Shown: one piece after another, positions 23,821 through 31,892 of the stretch
Layout of the letters: each line of letters begins with the position of its first letter
Numbering within the stretch: position 1 is the first letter of the stretch
NCBI GenBank assembly: GCA_009746045.1
Contig: RPFO01001135.1
Location: forward strand, 1-31,892
Length of the DNA: 31,892 bases
Source of the DNA: Mesostigma viride
Taxonomy: Eukaryota > Streptophyta > Mesostigmatophyceae > Mesostigmatales > Mesostigmataceae
Direction: 5' to 3'
Notes under the pieces: generated by a model
Told to the model about the DNA's origin: nothing
The model's database searches: none
What the model saw: the letters and a program-made list of their open reading frames with translations, nothing else
Made by a program: the position numbers and the translations under genes

Positions 23821-25142
23821 CGGAGCCCGGGCGGGTCCCTCGTCGGGTATCCTTCGGGTCTTACGAGCGAGAGTCCAGGTCCCCGCCTAGAGCGCCAGGA
23901 TCGTCGGCCTACGTCCATGGCGACCCATGGGACGATGGACACGCTCCTCCTAGCCCATTCCCCACCGTACCACCATACACACCCGCCAGGAGCGCGCCCA
24001 CGAATGTCAACTTCAGTCGGCTGCCCTTGGACGACCCTGGCTACGAGCATCCCACGTCGGTCCGCGTGCGGCGTGAGTCGGACCGCTTTGCCTTTCGGCG
24101 GCCATCTGACGCCTACGCGCCCCGACGTGGGACTGGCGACTATCCAGCTTGGCGCGGCGCGGACGCTCTTGTATCCCGGCGCGAGTCTGCCCCGTATGCC
24201 CCCTCCCATGGACCGTCCCATTATGAAGCGTGGGCGAGGCGCCAACAGCCCCCCACCTTTTCCAGTCCCGCGTACTGCGAGACGGGCGGGCCCCTGGGAG
24301 AGCCGGTCAAGGCCCCGCCCCTGCCAGATTTCAAGGCGGTGCCCAAGCTCCACGCGGGCATGAGTCCCCGCGAGATCGACGAGTGGGCTCGTATGTGGCA
24401 GCAGCTGTACACAGTATGGTGTGAACACAACGAGTGGCAGCTGGCTACCAAGGTGCTGATCCCGTACGTGGTGGTGAAGTGCATGGACCCATCAGTAGTC
24501 GGGATGCTTAACGTCGAGAGTGTGGCGGCTCAGTCATACCCGCAGACGGTTGAGGAACTGCTGGAGCGCATCCGGCGCAAGCTCATCCCTCCCGGCTATC
24601 GACTGACCGAGCGGTTTGAGTTCGGCCGCCTACGTCAAGGCAACACTGACTTGGCGGAGTTCCTCACCACCTTTGACTCCTTTGCGGCGCGGCTGACCGA
24701 CGACCTGACGTGGACCGAGTACAAGATTCGGTTTCTGGAGGCAATTCACCCTGACCTCCTGGACGAGGTTAAGACGCACTACGCGGAGGTGCCCTGGGCG
24801 AATCTTGACATCCACGCCGTCCAGCAGTACCTTCTCCACGTGGCCGACATCATCACGCACCAGGGCTCAGCCAGCCCACGGGAAGTTGAACCCGTCCGGG
24901 AGGAGGAATCCGAGGACGATGAGGTGCCCGCCACACAGCTACACACCATCGACGTGTCCAAGGCCCGCTGCTTCAGGTGCAACGAGATCGGACACCTCAA
25001 GAAGGACTGCCCGCGACTCAAGACGCGCACACGTGTTCCAGCGTGGGCCCACAAGTTCCAGCAAGGCCCCCCGGATGACGACGACCAGCGCGCGGACGCG
25101 CGGTCCCCTGGGGAAGGGGAGGGGTCCCACACTCGGGTTTGA
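23790..25142 (+). CDS. Gag, capsid and nucleocapsid part (CCHC zinc knuckle)
   Basis: Structural protein that forms the retrotransposon particle and binds its RNA. The central part matches the Ty3/gypsy Gag retrotransposon domain (YTVWCEHNEWQLATKVLIPY, FEFGRLRQGNTDLAEFLTTF, YKIRFLEAIHPDLLDEVKTH). The C-terminus has a zinc knuckle, CFRCNEIGHLKKDCP, spacing C-X2-C-X4-H-X4-C. The true N-terminus lies in the other frame from 23107; the GTG/ATG-like start at 23790 is arbitrary. After the TGA at 25140 the same frame remains open for 46 codons with Gag-like sequence (AEYLYQARDQQEEAEEADVY) up to a TAG at 25281, so the TGA may be a leaky or mutated stop. Confidence 0.88.
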   Translation: MGRAWTGGSRPEPGRVPRRVSFGSYERESRSPPRAPGSSAYVHGDPWDDGHAPPSPFPTVPPYTPARSAPTNVNFSRLPLDDPGYEHPTSVRVRRESDRFAFRRPSDAYAPRRGTGDYPAWRGADALVSRRESAPYAPSHGPSHYEAWARRQQPPTFSSPAYCETGGPLGEPVKAPPLPDFKAVPKLHAGMSPREIDEWARMWQQLYTVWCEHNEWQLATKVLIPYVVVKCMDPSVVGMLNVESVAAQSYPQTVEELLERIRRKLIPPGYRLTERFEFGRLRQGNTDLAEFLTTFDSFAARLTDDLTWTEYKIRFLEAIHPDLLDEVKTHYAEVPWANLDIHAVQQYLLHVADIITHQGSASPREVEPVREEESEDDEVPATQLHTIDVSKARCFRCNEIGHLKKDCPRLKTRTRVPAWAHKFQQGPPDDDDQRADARSPGEGEGSHTRV

Positions 25143-26745
25143 TCCCTCAGTGCGCTGGAACCTCTCAGCCCTCCTGTGGTCGTGGCGGAGTACCTATACC
25201 AGGCACGTGACCAGCAAGAGGAGGCGGAGGAGGCCGACGTGTACACGGTCACTTCCCCCGGGAGACGTGATGGTCGCAGCTAGTATTGGTGCTTGTGTCA
25301 TTCTACCAAACTAGCTGCGGGCCATTGGTGCCTCTTGCTCATACGTTTCCCGGACGACATCTTCGGACGAGGGGGAAGGGAGGAGTAGAGTTAGTCAACC
25401 AGGTAGAACAGACGCCTGCACCAGATGCAGACGCGTCGGCCCCAGAGGCCAATAACGTAGATAGGAACGACGGGAAGGCCCCAGAGGTCTCCCTGCCTTC
25501 TGCCTTACCTGGAGGTGGCCTTCCGCTGTGGCTGACTCGACATCAGGGGTCTTGCAGACGAGATGGCGAGTTCAGCGCTTGCGCGCGCATCTCCGCACAG
25601 GCAAGACGTGATTCAGCTTGGTGGTCCTCCCTGCATCGACTGCATTGGTCAGTTCTGCACGCGAGCACCTCCCGTAGTCGTTGATGACGGCTGCGGTGAT
25701 CCATATTTTTGCCTTTGCTCGGCTGTGGCGTTTACAACGCTGTCACATGATGGCACGTGCGCGCCCCGCGGACCACTGTTGCGAACCCCAATTATTGCGT
25801 GTCCGCGCCACCAGCTAGCTGTGCATGGTCGCGCGCAACGTGTCCGCCACGCGCGTATTACTATCCCAGTTGTGATAAGCATTGGCGGAATTTTATATGC
25901 TGCCGCAGCCCTGCACTAGCGCGGTCGCCAGGGAGGGCAGCGGTGAGAGGGAGATTGATGGATTTGTGGGAAGTGGGGGAGATTCCAGGAAGGATTATGG
26001 GGGTTCATGTTCCTGTTGTTCCAGTCCAGAGATCCGGAGTTTCCAGTCACATTGCCCTGTGATTTGTTAATTCCAGTTTCCAGTGGTGCCTCACGTGATG
26101 AGGTCACGGTATTATGTTGCTTGAGTCGACCGTGAAATGTCATGCTTGACCTGGGGTAGGTAGCCGGCCTTAGGCCAACCTGGACCTGGTTCTTGGTGTA
26201 AGGTCCCGGTAGATAGGACAAACGTGGGAGTCGGAAGGTGGACACTATAGGAATGACTTCGTGGTGGGAAGACAGCCAGCAGGCAAGGTGGAGCGCCCCA
26301 CACCTATAATGCCAATGGATGCCCTGTACCGTCAGTACTGGGAATATCCCCGCCGTCTGGAGCAGTCTCTAGTCATGGAAGCCCCGCCATGGCGAAAAAG
26401 TCAAACGAGCTGTTCATTCAGGCGACTGTTAACCCACGCGGAGAAGTTTCTGTGGTCAAAACCCGAAAGCCCTCACGTGATAGGATCTGGTTTCCTCCCT
26501 TCGGCCTATAGTAGGGAGATACGTTGACTACGTCAAGACTTGTCCTTGTGCGGCGAGTTTTGGGGGAATTGGTTTTACTGGCCCGTTGGAGAACAAGGGC
26601 TGGGACATAGTACCCCTATGGTCAATCTGATTTTGCCCTGCGTGGCAAGTAGAGTAACCCTGCGTGGTTAGTAGTATGTTTGTTGTGTGCTTTCTCCCTT
26701 TCGTTGTTGGTCCTTACCTGCATGACGGTAGGGACTACCGTCCCC
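25143..26745 (+). other. Region after Gag without recognisable Pol
   Basis: 1.6 kb where protease, reverse transcriptase and integrase would be expected. No RT motif (for example YxDD) or integrase HHCC/DDE pattern is seen in any frame, and all frames have frequent stops. A frame at 26261-26527 (GRQPAGKVERPTPIMPMDAL) could be a relic of a Pol end, but this is weak. Confidence 0.6.
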
Positions 26746-26761
26746 CGGGGAGGGGGAGGAG
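26743..26761 (+). other. Polypurine tract
   Basis: The purine-rich run ggggagggggaggag ends within two bases of the right LTR, the usual position of the plus-strand primer for reverse transcription. Confidence 0.8.
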
Positions 26762-27438
26762 TGTTGCGAACCCGACCCTTGGAACGGGCGCAACAATGGA
26801 ATAAATTATGTGTTTTGGTTTGTTGTCATAGTCCGTAGGACTTTGGGACTCATTTCGGGACTTAATTTGGGAATTGTCCCTTGGTCAGGACTTTTGTATG
26901 GAATTATGATAGTTTGTGTGATTCGGACCAGTTATTTTGGGCCTAGGTTGATGTATGCGATCTTCTAGGGGCCGGTGCAGTCGCGCCGCGCTGCGTACTT
27001 TATAGCTGGTTGAGATATTGTACTCATGCGTGGATTCTGTAGCCTGGCGAGGGTCGATGTCAACCCGAGGATCTTGTGTGGACTGCATGCTTCGTTATTC
27101 TCTGGAAGGTCGGCGCCATGTCGGCGCCACTTGCCAGCTTGGTGGCAGACCTAGGTGAAATTGGTCCGAGGACGAGAGTCTCGTCCTCTTGGTTCGATGA
27201 ATGTAAAGTGCGATGAAGCCTACACATTGAACCTGGGGCACTTATCCATTTGTAATTGGTATTGCTAGCCATTATAAGTGTGTATTAAATAGCTTGGCAT
27301 CAAGTCGCGGTGCCAGATATCTCACGACCCCAGTCGTGAAGCGCAATCTGCATTAGGCCACCTTGATTCTTCCTATTACCGGCACAGTTGATCTTTCGCG
27401 ACGTAGCTCAGGCTCGGTGTCTGGGCTGGCACGTTACA
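26762..27438 (+). repeat. Right LTR, 677 bp
   Basis: Same length and, as far as can be read, same sequence as the left LTR, implying a recent insertion. It ends GTTACA and is followed by the target duplication ggttc. Confidence 0.93.
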
Positions 27439-27443
27439 GGTTC
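27439..27443. other. Target-site duplication, right copy (ggttc)
   Basis: Matches the 5 bases at 21253-21257. Confidence 0.9.
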
Positions 27444-28554
27444 GATCCCAACCACGGTTTCCGTGAAAGAAAATAAGGTAACAGGGGTTTCTGGGGCATA
27501 TAACGACGAATCCAACCTGTTATCATTTACCTACACCCCTCCTTCCACCACCGTCACACTTGCTACAACGGCAGGCGCTAATCCTACTGCGAGCCCTATC
27601 GCAGTGGCTGCCACTTTCAGTAAGTCCATAGCTGGTTTTTCCATAGACGACATAGTAGTTACCAATGGGACCGCTTCCTCGTTGACAGGCAGTGGTTCAT
27701 CTTATACATTCTCGGTCACTCCCGTCGCGGCATACACCCCCACCACTGTTAGCGTGGGAGTGGATGTGGTGGACGGTGGAAACGACGCATCCAATACTCT
27801 AACATTCACATTGAGCCCTCCACCTATCACGGTCGCTCTATCTACAGCGGCAGGGACGTATCCAACCACAAGCCCCGTCACAATGGATGTCACATTTGAC
27901 AAGCCCGTGACTGGGTTTGGTAGCGGGGACATCTACGTGAACAACGGAACAGCGTCGTCGGTAACAGGTACCGGGGCATCGTACCAGTTCGCAGTGACAC
28001 CAACCACTCCATATTCCCAGACGATCGTGAGGGTGGTCGATGGCTTGACGGTAGGCGAATTCGGGGTCACAAACGCCGAGTCTAACACGGTCGCGTTCAC
28101 CTACTCCCCGCCGCCTACCGTCACCCTCGCGACTTCGGCCGGGGCAACACCGTCCGCGAGCCCAGTCGGCGTGACGGCTACCTTCAGCCGGTCAGTCACT
28201 GGTTTTGCGCTCGGGGACATCGTCGTTACCAACGGGACGGCGTCCAACTTGGTGCAGGTAAACGCGGCGTTTTACACGTTCGACGTGTCAGGAACCTCGA
28301 ACACATTGACCACCGTCAGCGTGGGTGCCAACGCGGCGACAGACTCCGTGTCGGGCCATGGGAACTCGGCGTCTAACTCGCTTACTTTTACGTATACGCC
28401 AGTTTACAACCCCGCAACAGACCCCAATCTGTTCGCGTGGTACGATCCGTCCGACAGCGCCACGGTGTTCAGCGACACGTCGGGCACAACCCAGCAAAAC
28501 ACGACAGGTGGGAACGTGATGCGCGTGAACGACAAGGGGCCGAACGGGTACTGA
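27439..28554 (+). pseudogene. Fibre-like protein, middle part with tandem Ig-like domains
   Basis: The continuation of the gene started at 21007. It has three further bacterial-Ig-like repeats of about 92 residues, each with the pattern VTLATTAG..P.ASP, a stretch like ATFSKSIAGFSIDDIVVTNG, then TASSLTGSG. Such domains are common in bacterial adhesins and phage fibres. The end of this part (NLFAWYDPSDSATVFSDTSG) starts a LamG-like domain. The frame closes at TGA 28552, but the domain clearly continues in the next frame (28559-29164), so one extra base near 28551 breaks it. The open frame extends back to 27388, but the first 17 codons lie in the LTR. Confidence 0.82.
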
Positions 28555-29164
28555 CCACGTGACGCAGGCAACTTCCGCCAAGTGCCCGACACTGGATACG
28601 GCGGAGCTGAACTCGAAACGGTCCCTCCGTTTTATTAACTCGCGGTCTGGCTTGTTGGAGTCCGTGAACAATTTCTGGAACGCGGTCGGGGTAAGTGCGA
28701 GTGTTTTTCTAGTCGCCAAACAGCTAACGACTGCAACGTATCCAGAAATAGGGAGTTTTACGGGTATTAGAGGTTATATGCTTGGATCGTCGAACGGCGA
28801 TTCTTACATCATGTCTTATCAGTCAGAGAGCATGATCGTTCTCCTCTTTACTCCCGGTGCTATACGCGACACCGTGAGCACCAGGGCTCAGTTCTTTGAC
28901 AACAAGGCACACGTTCTGGCGCTTTCATGCAACAGCAGTACAAACGCCTTTCTCACCCGCTTCGACGGACGACCCGGCTATGGCAGAGTGGGATCGGATC
29001 CTATACTTGGTTCAGGGAATCTTTCTATTGGAGGAGACACGGCCAACGCGAGTCGTGCTTTTGATGGGTGGATTGGCGAGATCCTTATCTACAACACCGC
29101 CAAAACGTCAGCGGAGCTTGAGCTGATACGCGGCTACCTCGCAGCCAAGTGGGGGCACCGTTAA
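28555..29164 (+). pseudogene. Fibre-like protein, C-terminal LamG-like part
   Basis: About 200 residues continuing the concanavalin/LamG-like domain begun before 28554: HVTQATSAKCPTLDTAELNS, SASVFLVAKQLTT, and the typical end FDGWIGEILIYNTAKTSAEL followed by LIRGYLAAKWG. In bacteria and phages this domain sits at the tip of fibres and binds sugars, so here it may contact the host cell surface. The start at 28559 is only a GTG in an open frame; upstream of it the frame switches from that of 27439-28554. Read together (21007-21257, 27444-28551, 28553-29164) the ancestral protein would have about 656 residues. Confidence 0.78.
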
Positions 29165-29181
29165 CTCCTCCAGCGTAGGCC

Positions 29182-29216
29182 TCTATAACTAAATATCTAT
29201 CCATATCATGTAAGCA
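29182..29216 (+). promoter_or_regulatory. Double TCTA signal before the 170-residue gene
   Basis: TCTA at 29182-29185 and 29196-29199 in an AT-rich stretch, the second 17 bases before the start at 29217. Confidence 0.45.
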
Positions 29217-29729
29217 ATGGACTATCCAAATTATTACCAGATAGTACTTGACAGCGAGGCTTCATCGAGTGACAGTGACGTTGACAATGCGGCATTTCGT
29301 TTTAAAATTAAACCAGATCCAAGTGCTCCCATCATTGACGGGGATTGGAGAGGCGGGCTTCACTTTGCGTCCATTGCAGGAATCGAAAGCACCCCCCCTC
29401 ACGTGCTCATTGGCTTGGTATCCCCCAGTTTCTTGGGTGGCGAGCACAATTTGGACCAGGGGGTTGTGTTGGGATCAGAAATATGCAAAAAAGCAACAGC
29501 AACAACGACCACTTTCGACTATTCTTTGATCAATGATCACGCATATTTCAATTTGAGGAATCCACATCTCTTTAGGAACGGGGGCATTCTGGAGATAAGG
29601 TTGGCCCACATAGATAGGGACGTAGGAGACACGGAATATCAAAACGTTGCTGCATACGATTCTTTCGTCTGCGTGTTACAATTTGAGAGGGTGCGAGGTT
29701 TTAATAAATGCAAATGTCATGGCAAGTAA
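29217..29729 (+). CDS. Unknown protein, possibly structural
   Basis: 170 residues in an intact frame starting MDYPNYYQIVLDSEASSSDS. I do not recognise it. The sequence is mixed, with beta-like stretches (GGLHFASIAGIESTPPHVLI, ILEIRLAHIDRD, YDSFVCVLQFERV) and no membrane segment. It looks like a compact all-beta domain, perhaps a jelly-roll-type accessory capsid or fibre-associated protein, but that is only a guess from composition. A double TCTA element precedes it, as with the capsid genes. Its stop overlaps the start of the next small frame by 11 bases. Confidence 0.7.
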   Translation: MDYPNYYQIVLDSEASSSDSDVDNAAFRFKIKPDPSAPIIDGDWRGGLHFASIAGIESTPPHVLIGLVSPSFLGGEHNLDQGVVLGSEICKKATATTTTFDYSLINDHAYFNLRNPHLFRNGGILEIRLAHIDRDVGDTEYQNVAAYDSFVCVLQFERVRGFNKCKCHGK

Positions 29730-29922
29730 TTTCTGCGCATCATATATGGGTGGTTGCTTCGGAAAATTCACTCTCGTGGACACTCTAGAATCTTCGTTCA
29801 GGCGCTTGACAAGTGACCCAGTTGATTACTCGCACGCTTACGAGTCTTTTTACCTAAATTCACGTCCCAGAACTCGCCACGTGGTAGAGGCCACCTTAGA
29901 CTTGCATCGCTCCGAAATTTAG
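29719..29922 (+). CDS. Small protein of 67 residues, unknown function
   Basis: A frame from ATG 29719 (MASNFCASYMGGCFGKFTLV) to TAG 29920, overlapping the previous gene by 11 bases; the same frame is open from 29647 but the upstream ATG lies within that gene. Composition is plausible for a protein (SSFRRLTSDPVDYSHAYESF), with two cysteines near the N-terminus. No family recognised. A frameshifted extension of the previous gene is an alternative. Confidence 0.45.
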   Translation: MASNFCASYMGGCFGKFTLVDTLESSFRRLTSDPVDYSHAYESFYLNSRPRTRHVVEATLDLHRSEI

Positions 29923-29973
29923 CCAAGTTCGACACTTGTACAAGTCCAGCCACCTTCGCGTCCTGTCCAGGCC

Positions 29974-30645
29974 GTGCCAGCAGACGTAACGGACCTTGGC
30001 ACATTGTGCACAAATAGGCAAAATCACGTGCAAGTCACGCATCTCACGTTGCCAAGCTCTCTGCCGGTAGCCATGGCTTCCCGAAACGCAGGGCCTTGCG
30101 AGAAGGCGTTGGCAATGCTTGGAAAAATCCTCGATGGTCTCGAGGACGGCCAGACAAAGATATCCGACCAGCTCGCACACCTGACGCACAAGGTCTCCCT
30201 TCTTTCCGGAAACGAAGGTGCTGTTGGAGGCACCGGACCTACCTGCGAGGTCTTCAAGATTCACGACGCCGGATATGACGATGTCGACCGCAAGACGCCA
30301 AAAATTTGCGTCGAGTGGGTCTACGAGAAGAATGCGGCAAAGCCGAGGAAGGTCGAGGACCGCTGCGAGTGGATTCGCCTCGACCAAGCCGACGGGTGCG
30401 TTAAGATGGTTGACGATTTCCTCAATGGCTTCTCCAAGTCCAAGCGCCAGCCAGGCATTTCCCCCATTGCGCTCTACAGGGCATGGGAGGAGGTAAAGAA
30501 GGGTTTCGAGGACGCAAAGACCGCCACTTCCAATGGCAGGAAGAGGAGCCGCGAGGGAGCGTCAAGCTCCCACGGCCATGGCGACAAGAAGAACTCCGCC
30601 TCGTACGTGAAGAGCCTGACTGGACACTCCAAGGACAAGGAGTAG
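29974..30645 (+). CDS. Unknown protein with coiled coil and basic tail
   Basis: Up to 223 residues; the likelier start is ATG 30073 (MASRNAGPCEKALAMLGKIL), which has a good Kozak-like context (gccATGG), giving 190 residues. It starts with a helical, coiled-coil-like segment, has a central domain (KICVEWVYEKNA, DRCEWIRLDQADGCVKMVDD, ISPIALYRAWEEVKKGFEDA) and ends in a Ser/Lys/His-rich basic tail with a probable nuclear signal (GRKRSREG). The family is not known to me; it could be a DNA-associated or early regulatory protein. It is the last gene before the right TIR and, unlike the capsid genes, lacks a TCTA signal. Confidence 0.75.
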   Translation: MPADVTDLGTLCTNRQNHVQVTHLTLPSSLPVAMASRNAGPCEKALAMLGKILDGLEDGQTKISDQLAHLTHKVSLLSGNEGAVGGTGPTCEVFKIHDAGYDDVDRKTPKICVEWVYEKNAAKPRKVEDRCEWIRLDQADGCVKMVDDFLNGFSKSKRQPGISPIALYRAWEEVKKGFEDAKTATSNGRKRSREGASSSHGHGDKKNSASYVKSLTGHSKDKE

Positions 30646-30916
30646 ATTGTCGTCTTGTTGACGACGGCAACGAGCTTGCCATTTTCGCTCTTGTCGAGCT
30701 GATAACGAATGTAAACGTGTTATATTTTTTAATGAATTCGTTTATGCAGTATAAAACGCGTCAATATATGCTGAAAACAATTTTCATTTCGTCTCGAATT
30801 GCAGTTCTAACTGCAGGTTAAAAATCCAGAGTAAACCTCTTATGCATCGACACAGGTCGTGTGGGATTCTTGCATAGGTCGTCTGAGTTTCCAGATTAAT
30901 AAACCCTAACACTCTG
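30646..30916. other. AT-rich gap before the right TIR
   Basis: About 270 bases with no gene. It contains AT-rich runs (tatattttttaatgaattcg) and may hold transcription end signals. One CCTAA-like triplet (aataaaccctaac, near 30898-30910) lies just before the TIR. Confidence 0.4.
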
Positions 30917-30964
30917 CACACCCCGCCGCGCGGCCCTCGCCGGCTCCCTCACCCTGCGAGGACA

Positions 30965-31343
30965 TGGCGAAAAATTGGGCGGTCTTTTCTTAAGAGTAAG
31001 TACGTGCAATTTTTCGCCACATCCAACAACCCACGCCACCTCAGCGCCGGCCAGTGGGGGGGGGTGGCGAAAAATTGTCCGTTCTTTCTCTTAAGAGTAA
31101 CTAAGGACAATTTTTCGCCATCACTCTCGCACCTTGACAAAACACCTCCTATGACCCGCGCCAAGGGGTGGCAGGGTGGCGAAAAATTGTCCGTTCTTTC
31201 TCTTAAGAGTAACTAAGGACAATTTTTCGCCATCACTCTCACACCTTGACAAAACACCTCCCATGACCCGCGCCAAGGGGTGGCGGGTGGCGAAAAATTG
31301 TCCGTTCTTTCTCTTAAGAGTAACTAAGGACAATTTTTCGCCA
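30965..31343. repeat. Array of four long palindromes in the right TIR
   Basis: Copies at 30965-31019 (diverged unit), 31065-31120, 31177-31232 and 31288-31343, in mirror order to the left array. The three outer units keep the perfect 16-bp arms seen in the left TIR. Confidence 0.9.
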
Positions 31344-31458
31344 TCCTTGTCACACCCCAAACACACCATCACAACTGCCGGGGTGGTGACAGATGCCAGC
31401 CTAAATATCACAACCTGGTGAGCAGTGGTGGCAGGGGGGCACTTCTGTTTTTGCAAGT

Positions 31459-31489
31459 GGTTTAGGGTTTTAGGGTTTAGGGCTTAGGG
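31459..31489. repeat. Telomere-like TTTAGGG repeats in the right TIR
   Basis: ggtttagggttttagggttt continuing agggcttaggg: about four TTTAGGG-type units with small variations, mirror image of 6602-6632. Confidence 0.75.
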
Positions 31490-31615
31490 TGAGACCCATC
31501 CTAGGCCGCGGTCACTATAGGGTCACTATAGGGGTGGCAGATGCCAGCATAAGGGTGGTGCATTCTCCTAGTCGCGATGACGGAATGATGACGGATGAGA
31601 TGACTGGAAGGCTGA

Positions 31616-31654
31616 CTTAATTAATTAATTAATTAATTAATTAACTAATTAATC
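31616..31654. repeat. TTAA tract at the right end of the provirus
   Basis: About 38 bases of TTAA repeat with one interruption (ttaactaattaat). It marks the outer edge of the right TIR, matching the shorter tract outside the left TIR. Confidence 0.75.
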
Positions 31655-31892
31655 ATTCCATCCCGCATGCATGTTCCCGGCGGTGTTCCAGGCGGTGAAG
31701 GACATCGCTGCAAGCCGGCATCTGCTGGCCGGCCGGCGATGCTCCCTCCAGTGACACTGGGCGGACTTGCTTAAGCATCATACCACCTCACCACCTCGAC
31801 ATCCATCGCGGCACAAGCTCAAGCAACAAGCCCTCGACCTTCGCGAGGAGGCCGACATCACCCAGCGCACTGGCCACAATGTCATCGTCAAG
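31655..31892 (+). other. Right flanking sequence, possible partial host coding segment
   Basis: Positions 31770-31865 resemble 414-500 of the left flank. From about 31826 a plus-strand frame is open to the window end and reads LDLREEADITQRTGHNVIVK, which looks coding. No family can be named from so short a piece. Confidence 0.4.

Larger units (their letters stand above)
21258..27438 (+). mobile_element. Gag-only LTR retrotransposon (Ty3/gypsy-like, non-autonomous)
   Basis: 6181 bases with two 677-bp LTRs (TGTTGCGAAC ... GCACGTTACA), a 5-bp target duplication, a candidate primer binding site and a polypurine tract. It encodes a Gag with a CCHC knuckle, but no protease, reverse transcriptase, RNase H or integrase is recognisable. 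The 1.6 kb between the Gag stop and the right LTR has no long coding frame. Because the LTRs look identical the element moved recently, presumably with enzymes supplied by a full-length relative. It resembles the gag-only, terminal-repeat elements described in plants. Confidence 0.9.
6463..31640. mobile_element. Integrated Polinton-like virus (provirus) with terminal inverted repeats
   Basis: A 25.2-kb unit bounded by inverted repeats of about 0.7 kb. It encodes a tyrosine recombinase, a primase-helicase, an A32/FtsK-HerA-type packaging ATPase, a penton-like minor capsid protein and a double-jelly-roll-type major capsid protein, the hallmark set of Polinton-like viruses and virophages. Without the nested 6.18-kb LTR retrotransposon and one copy of its target duplication the virus would be about 19 kb, a normal size for the group. 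Genes are in two blocks diverging at 14154-14177. No protein-primed polymerase B, retrovirus-like integrase or Ulp1-type protease was seen, which separates it from classical Polintons/Mavericks. Confidence 0.9.
30917..31640. repeat. Right terminal inverted repeat
   Basis: Inverted copy of 6463-7173; the inner edge is at cacaccccgcc (30917). The outer part shows a few small differences from the left copy (for example gaatgcacc here against gaagtgcacc, after inversion) and is followed by a longer TTAA tract. Confidence 0.92.

Noticed and set aside
23820-24363. Continuation of the first Gag frame past the G run
   Set aside because: Family-like Gag sequence switches to the other frame here; the remainder is composition-driven shadow.
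27439-27453. ggttcgatcccaacc looks like a tRNA T-arm (B box)
   Set aside because: No tRNA acceptor, D-arm or anticodon arm can be built around it, and it lies in the fibre reading frame (GSIPT) at the LTR junction; it is coincidence.
29647-29718. Upstream start for the 67-residue frame
   Set aside because: The extension lies wholly inside the 170-residue gene in another frame and adds nothing protein-like.

Overview
The window reads as a piece of a eukaryotic (probably protist or algal) nuclear genome carrying an integrated virus of the Polinton-like/virophage-like (PLV) type, itself invaded by retrotransposons. Evidence for a eukaryotic host is a non-LTR (LINE) retrotransposon with an APE endonuclease and a YADD reverse transcriptase, a Ty3/gypsy-type LTR element with a CCHC Gag, and TTTAGGG-type telomere-like repeats. 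The species cannot be named from this sequence.

Layout. 1-501 is left flank, ending in a TTAA tract (about 504-522). 523-6462 is retrotransposon sequence: a decayed minus-strand LINE (ORF1 at 5525-4221, then endonuclease and reverse transcriptase down to 599) and, head-to-head with it, a broken plus-strand ORF1-like fragment (5556-6035). 6463-31640 is the provirus, bounded by terminal inverted repeats (TIRs) of about 0.7 kb, each with four long palindromes, a telomere-like stretch and an outer TTAA tract. 31641-31892 is right flank, with a segment resembling the left flank.

Provirus. The left arm, on the minus strand, holds replication, integration and packaging genes: an archaeo-eukaryotic primase fused to an origin-binding-protein-like helicase (split by a frameshift), a tyrosine recombinase, a small AT-hook protein, an FtsK/HerA-type packaging ATPase and a coiled-coil protein. 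The right arm, on the plus strand, holds mainly structural genes: a 1103-residue protein of unknown function, a C2H2 zinc-finger basic protein, a small unknown, a penton-like minor capsid protein, a small amphipathic protein, the major capsid protein (two frameshifts), a 56-residue protein, a fibre-like protein with tandem bacterial-Ig-like domains and a LamG-like end, and three unknowns. I see no DNA polymerase B and no capsid maturation protease, so replication probably leans on a host or co-infecting virus polymerase.

The fibre gene is split by a 6.18-kb LTR retrotransposon (21258-27438) with apparently identical 677-bp LTRs and a 5-bp target duplication (ggttc). It encodes Gag but no recognisable Pol, so it is a young, non-autonomous gag-only element.

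Most well-expressed-looking viral genes have a TCTA core in an AT-rich setting just before the start codon, which recalls the late promoter of mavirus and its giant-virus host CroV. Several genes are broken by single-base shifts, many in homopolymer runs; this could be real decay or uncorrected long-read error, and it decides whether the virus is potentially alive.
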